Program-made: the position numbers and the translations under genes
Notes under the pieces: model-generated
What the model was told of the DNA's origin: nothing
Databases searched by the model: none
What the model saw: only the letters and a program-made list of their open reading frames with translations
Part shown: in pieces, positions 60,301-64,000 of the stretch
Numbering within the stretch: position 1 is the stretch's first letter
How the letters are laid out: each line of letters starts with the position of its first letter
Assembly (NCBI GenBank): GCA_029532625.1
Contig: JARFXM010000009.1
Location: forward strand, 4,464,001 to 4,528,000
From: Lomentospora prolificans
Lineage: Eukaryota; Ascomycota; Sordariomycetes; Microascales; Microascaceae
Direction: 5' to 3'
DNA length: 64,000 nt

Positions 60301-63230
60301 AGTTTCTGGCCCGGCGGCACGGCCTTCTTCAAGCGCTCGAAATCGTCCGTAACGCATTTCTCGGCGGCGGCGATTGAGAAGGCACCAGGTCCGGCCTCGG
60401 GCTCACCTTGGACGACAACTGGAAGAATGGGAAGCTTGCTCGCGGATACCTTACCGTGGTCGCGGAAAAGGTAGAAGAGGGATTGGCATTGCGAGCGCGC
60501 TCGTTGGACGTAGCTTGTTAAGTCTCTGTAATGTGATGGCCGCTCAGCCTCAATGATCTGCTGGAGGGGCCCAACGAAGCCCTCTACCAACTGAGGGGAT
60601 GAGTGTTTGGAGAATTCTTCGATCAGGATCGCAGATGTCATTTGCGTTGAGGAATATGGCGATGACAACCCTTGTAAAAGGGGGTTCGCATATTGTGGGA
60701 GGCTTTGAGGGGGGAGCATTGACATTAAGAAACCCAAAGCGCGCGATGATGATACTCGCGAGCGAATCAATACCTCGACACCGACCAAATCGACTTCACC
60801 TTGAATCATGTGGCCATCAACGTCGTGAATATGCGATGTCACCGGAGCTTGTTCTACCTTCGTAGACTTCCTCCTTCGTTTAGCCGCCCTCTGCTGCGGA
60901 TCCGGAGAGGAGCTTCGGGTCCCAGATGTGACGACGCTTGGCATTGTGTACGTTCCGCCTGAGGGTTTCTGGAATAGAGCAGCATTCATGGGGATGGGTT
61001 GCCTGGGAATGCCAATAGGATGAAGCGCCAACTCTATCATAGCCTCAGCGTGCGGTCCGAACTGTTCAGCTAAGTGTAATGGGTTTTGGCCGAGACATTG
61101 AACCAATGTGTGCCACAATTCAAGAGACGTATTGAGAGTGTCCTTGTCTCTCTCAACAACTATATTCTGAAATATCAACCTCAAGATCTTGTCATTGAGC
61201 CACCCTTGGGATGCTTCTTCTCCAAGGTTGGCAAAGGTCATAAGAGCCTTGAGAACGGCAAGGCGGACGGACGTGATCGTGTGACGAAGGAAGGGATACA
61301 GGCGAGGAACGAGAAGTGTGAAAGACCGTTCTTCGTTCATGGCTGCAGATGCTTTCATGGTGTTCAGCACCTGAGGAAAACTGCAAAGAGTCGCTAGGAG
61401 ATCCATGATTTTGCCAGTACTGGCCGAGAGATCGTCTCCGAGGTTTGATAGGCTTTCCCATACTATGTTGATGAGTGCGTCTAGAGAATGCGGACGCATG
61501 GCGACAACCTCTTCGGCCATGGGAATCAACGTGGCCGCGCTGACGGAGCGGACATCGTCGTCCGTATCCCCGAGTCCCTTCATCACTGCATTACACACCC
61601 CGTCAACCAATTTAGCGTCCTCAAGAAGTAGGTCCTTTCGAACAGCCACGACGTAGCGGAGACCGACCATGCCACCATGGCAGACGGCCCAGGCAGATCG
61701 CTCAAACGGGCTTCCCTCTTGCATAACCATCTGATATAACAGGTCATAAATGCCATAGACAGAGCTAGGTGGAAGGTGGCGTAGGGCTGCACCAAGGGTT
61801 TGACCAATACTCTCGCGAATTGGAGCAACGGAAGTGTCAGAGCTATAATCAGTGAATCGGTCCAACATGAGGACAGCGCAAAGTCGGCAAGCGAGGTCAT
61901 CAAGCCAGACCTTGTTCAGCTTGTCATTCTCAGCACGAGACTTTCCACGGCAACGTCCAGCCCCTCCGCCATGAACTCTTATGACCTCGCGAAGAGCTAA
62001 GGCGGCTCCGTGGCGGGTTTCCCATTTAGCATCAAACAAATCCATCTTGAGAAACTCAGAAAGACGTTCATAAGGCCATTCGGCGCCTTCGAGGGCCGCA
62101 TCTGCCTGGAGCTCGGTTTTCATCGCCACAGCCGGACCCTTGAATTCGGTTACGACCTTTGTATCCTCGTCGACGTCGGCAGGGCGTTCAAGGCTGAAAT
62201 AATCATTGAGCTTGCCATTTTTCTTAGATTCGGGGTCAGTTGTAGGAGTTTCATCCCCACCGAAACCCTCAGATCCAGTTGTGCCCGACCGTCGAATAGA
62301 TAGATCTCCGAATCCGGATTTGCCCTGTGCGGCTTTCTGTGCCTCTCGTTTCCGTTTCCGTTTCAGGACATTAAGCTGCCGTGAGCTTAGGCCGGCCTCT
62401 TCACCTCCTTGCCCTTGACTGTTACTTACAAGACTGTCGCTACAGCCGAGAGTAGGGTTGTGAGTCAGGTCGCCAGCTGGTGTCTGGGCCTTGCCATCGA
62501 TAGGGACAGGTGGTAACTCTTCATCTTCAACACGTCGCCCTAATAGTCCAAGGCGAGCGTTCAGTGTTTTTTTGAGGTAGGCGAGACGCTCTTGGGGCTC
62601 CAAGGCGGCCAGACTGAAATCTATTTGACCACCTCGGAGCAACTCGCGACCGTATTTGACAATAGAGATGACGGGCAATGTCTCTAATTTGAGATATTCG
62701 GCCGATGCCAACAAAACCCCATCATCGCTCTCTTCCTTTTTAACTTGGCCATTGCTGTCGGCGAGCTCTTCTTTCTTCTCAGTTAAGCTGCCAGAATCAT
62801 CATCATCTTCATTTGGGTCATAGTTTGGCGCATGCTCGATAATCTTGCCTATTGCTTTGGCCGCTGTTGAACGGGTTTCCCAGTCCTTATGCGACAAATA
62901 ACCTACTACCCGTGACAGAAGGTTAAAGAGTTCATCAGGGTGCTGTTTTTGCCAGTCGGCAAGCTGGTTGACTGCCGTTTCCCGGATGAGCCGGGTACTT
63001 CCGGTCTCTATAAGACTAAACAAAGGTTAGCAACAAGTATAGGCTAGGCCTTGTCATATGGCTTGCTAGTATGCGACAAGGAACCAGCAGAATAGAGTGC
63101 AATCTCAAGTCGGAGAAACTCACGTGACCAATCTGTCAAGTCTGTGGATATATGTTAGCTCAGCACGGGACCTGATTGGGGTACACCGACCACACCGAGA
63201 GGTGCATAATCAAGCTTACCTTGATGCCAT
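57357..63230 (-). CDS. mot1: Mot1, Snf2-family ATPase that removes TBP from DNA
   Basis: Nuclear TATA-binding-protein-associated factor (BTAF1 homologue) using ATP to strip TBP from promoters. Three exons: 63220-63230 (11 bases, MAS plus two), 63124-63141 (18 bases, RLDRLV) and 57357-63015. Together they give 1895 residues, normal for the family. The joined start MASRLDRLVTLIETGSTRLIRETA is the Mot1 signature. HEAT repeats fill about 1-1250 (for example NLLSRVVGYLSHKDWETRSTAAKAIG). The Snf2 ATPase follows: Walker A DDMGLGKT at about 1330, motif II DEGH at about 1440, LTGTPIQNN, and the helicase C block MDRAHRIGQ at about 1767. The C-terminus YEESFDLDGFLKTMQ matches orthologues. A basic nuclear signal (KRKRKRE) lies at about 228-234. 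Intact and probably essential. Confidence 0.97.
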
Positions 63231-64000
63231 GTTTGGGTATCACAAGTCCGGGAGGAGCTGCATCACCTGAAGCCGAATCCGGATAAGAATTTTTTTCTTT
63301 GTTTTCCTTTATGTACTGACAGTTCTACAACCCATCTGAAAGAGCCTCTCAAGGTTGCAGATCTGGGCCAGCAGTATGATACCACGACTTAATCTCTGTT
63401 CTGGTCTGGATTAAGAAGATAGCGCATGCATCAAGAACCGGACGGTGCTGAAGTAGGATGGCGAAAAAACCCCGCGCAATTGAATTAAGTGGGGTTAGAT
63501 AAGTAAATAGAAGACACGAGAGTGATGCGTTGAGTAAGGGAATGAAAATAGATGGATCAAGAGAATATTCGATGCCGGCGGTATTAGTTGTCTACAGATG
63601 ACGATGTAGAGTATGCTCGGATTTGGTGGTGCTACCCCAAAGTGTGGCGGGGACCGGGTGGCATCGAACAGGTGGTTCTCGTGCTTGGTGCTGGTCTCCT
63701 TTGCACGGCGCAAGGCCAGAGGGGTAATACTTGGAGGCAGGTATGGTCTAGAGGGACAGGCCACTCTATATGTAAAGTGCCTTCTATTTTATACACAATC
63801 GTTGTGAGCATTCAGGCTGCCGCCTTCGCGCCCTGTCATTCGCTGAAATGGACCCACCATGGATGGTACGTGCGTCCCACCTCCCCCATGAAGCTCAAGG
63901 GGCAATAATGTCTGGCAAGTATAAGTACCCCCGTACCCTCCCTCCTGCCGCCTGCTATTTGGTATCACTGACTGCATGTACATACGTACTTGCTCAACAA
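63231..64000. other. Upstream flank of MOT1, to the window edge
   Basis: 770 bases. Contains the MOT1 promoter. Frames at 63495-63764 (-) and 63588-63908 (+) overlap each other and have no motif. No partial gene at the right edge can be supported. Confidence 0.45.

Noticed and set aside
1..64000. tRNA, 5S rRNA, CRISPR array, telomere repeat, transposase or reverse transcriptase
   Set aside because: Looked for by eye on both strands; no convincing A/B boxes, repeat-spacer pattern, TTAGGG run or mobile-element motif was seen. A tRNAscan or repeat search was not possible here.

Overview
The window looks like nuclear chromosome from a filamentous ascomycete (Pezizomycotina, most likely a Sordariomycete). 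Most genes are interrupted by short GT..AG introns of about 50-110 bases, often with a CTAAC or CTGAC branch point. Intergenic gaps are wide and unrelated household genes sit side by side. The gene set is typical of that group: a Zn(II)2Cys6 regulator, an RNA-silencing RNA-dependent RNA polymerase, a sulfur-control F-box/WD40 protein, Atg17 and a GH45 cellulase. Splice sites were chosen by hand so that frame and family motifs stay continuous. For every gene called intact the exon phases add up to whole codons.

Layout. 1-131: N-terminal stub of a minus-strand gene cut by the window edge. 6.1-7.4 kb: NiCoT nickel/cobalt transporter (+). 7.7-11.9 kb: calpain-type cysteine protease with a very long charged tail (-). 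16.9-19.7 kb: eight-exon Zn2Cys6 regulator (-), head to head with an RNA-dependent RNA polymerase at 20.6-25.0 kb (+). That gene is tail to tail with a DEDDh RNA exonuclease at 25.6-27.0 kb (-). 27.9-28.4 kb: decayed secreted cupredoxin gene. 30.3-31.5 kb: twinfilin (+). 32.0-33.4 kb: succinate/fumarate mitochondrial carrier (-). 37.1-39.3 kb: SCON2/Met30-type sulfur controller (-). 40.9-41.6 kb: broken coding-like stretch. 41.6-43.0 kb: isopenicillin-N-synthase-like 2OG-Fe(II) oxygenase (-). 45.6-47.4 kb: secreted Thr/Val- and Leu/Asp-repeat protein with a broken frame (+). 49.9-50.8 kb: secreted GH45 endoglucanase (+). 52.3-53.9 kb: Atg17 (-). 54.9-56.6 kb: Cdc37 (-). 57.4-63.2 kb: Mot1 (-).

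Working together. Most of the genes are unrelated housekeeping functions: metal uptake, actin control, gluconeogenic metabolite exchange, sulfur repression, autophagy initiation, Hsp90 client loading and TBP recycling. The one neighbourhood that suggests shared function is 16.9-27.0 kb, where a silencing polymerase lies between a pathway-type transcription factor and an RNA exonuclease with its own zinc-binding module. That grouping is an inference from position. No biosynthetic cluster, transposon, CRISPR array, tRNA or rRNA was recognised. The long gaps hold simple-sequence tracts (pyrimidine runs, T38, T24 next to G21), a 22-bp tandem duplication and a few gene remnants.
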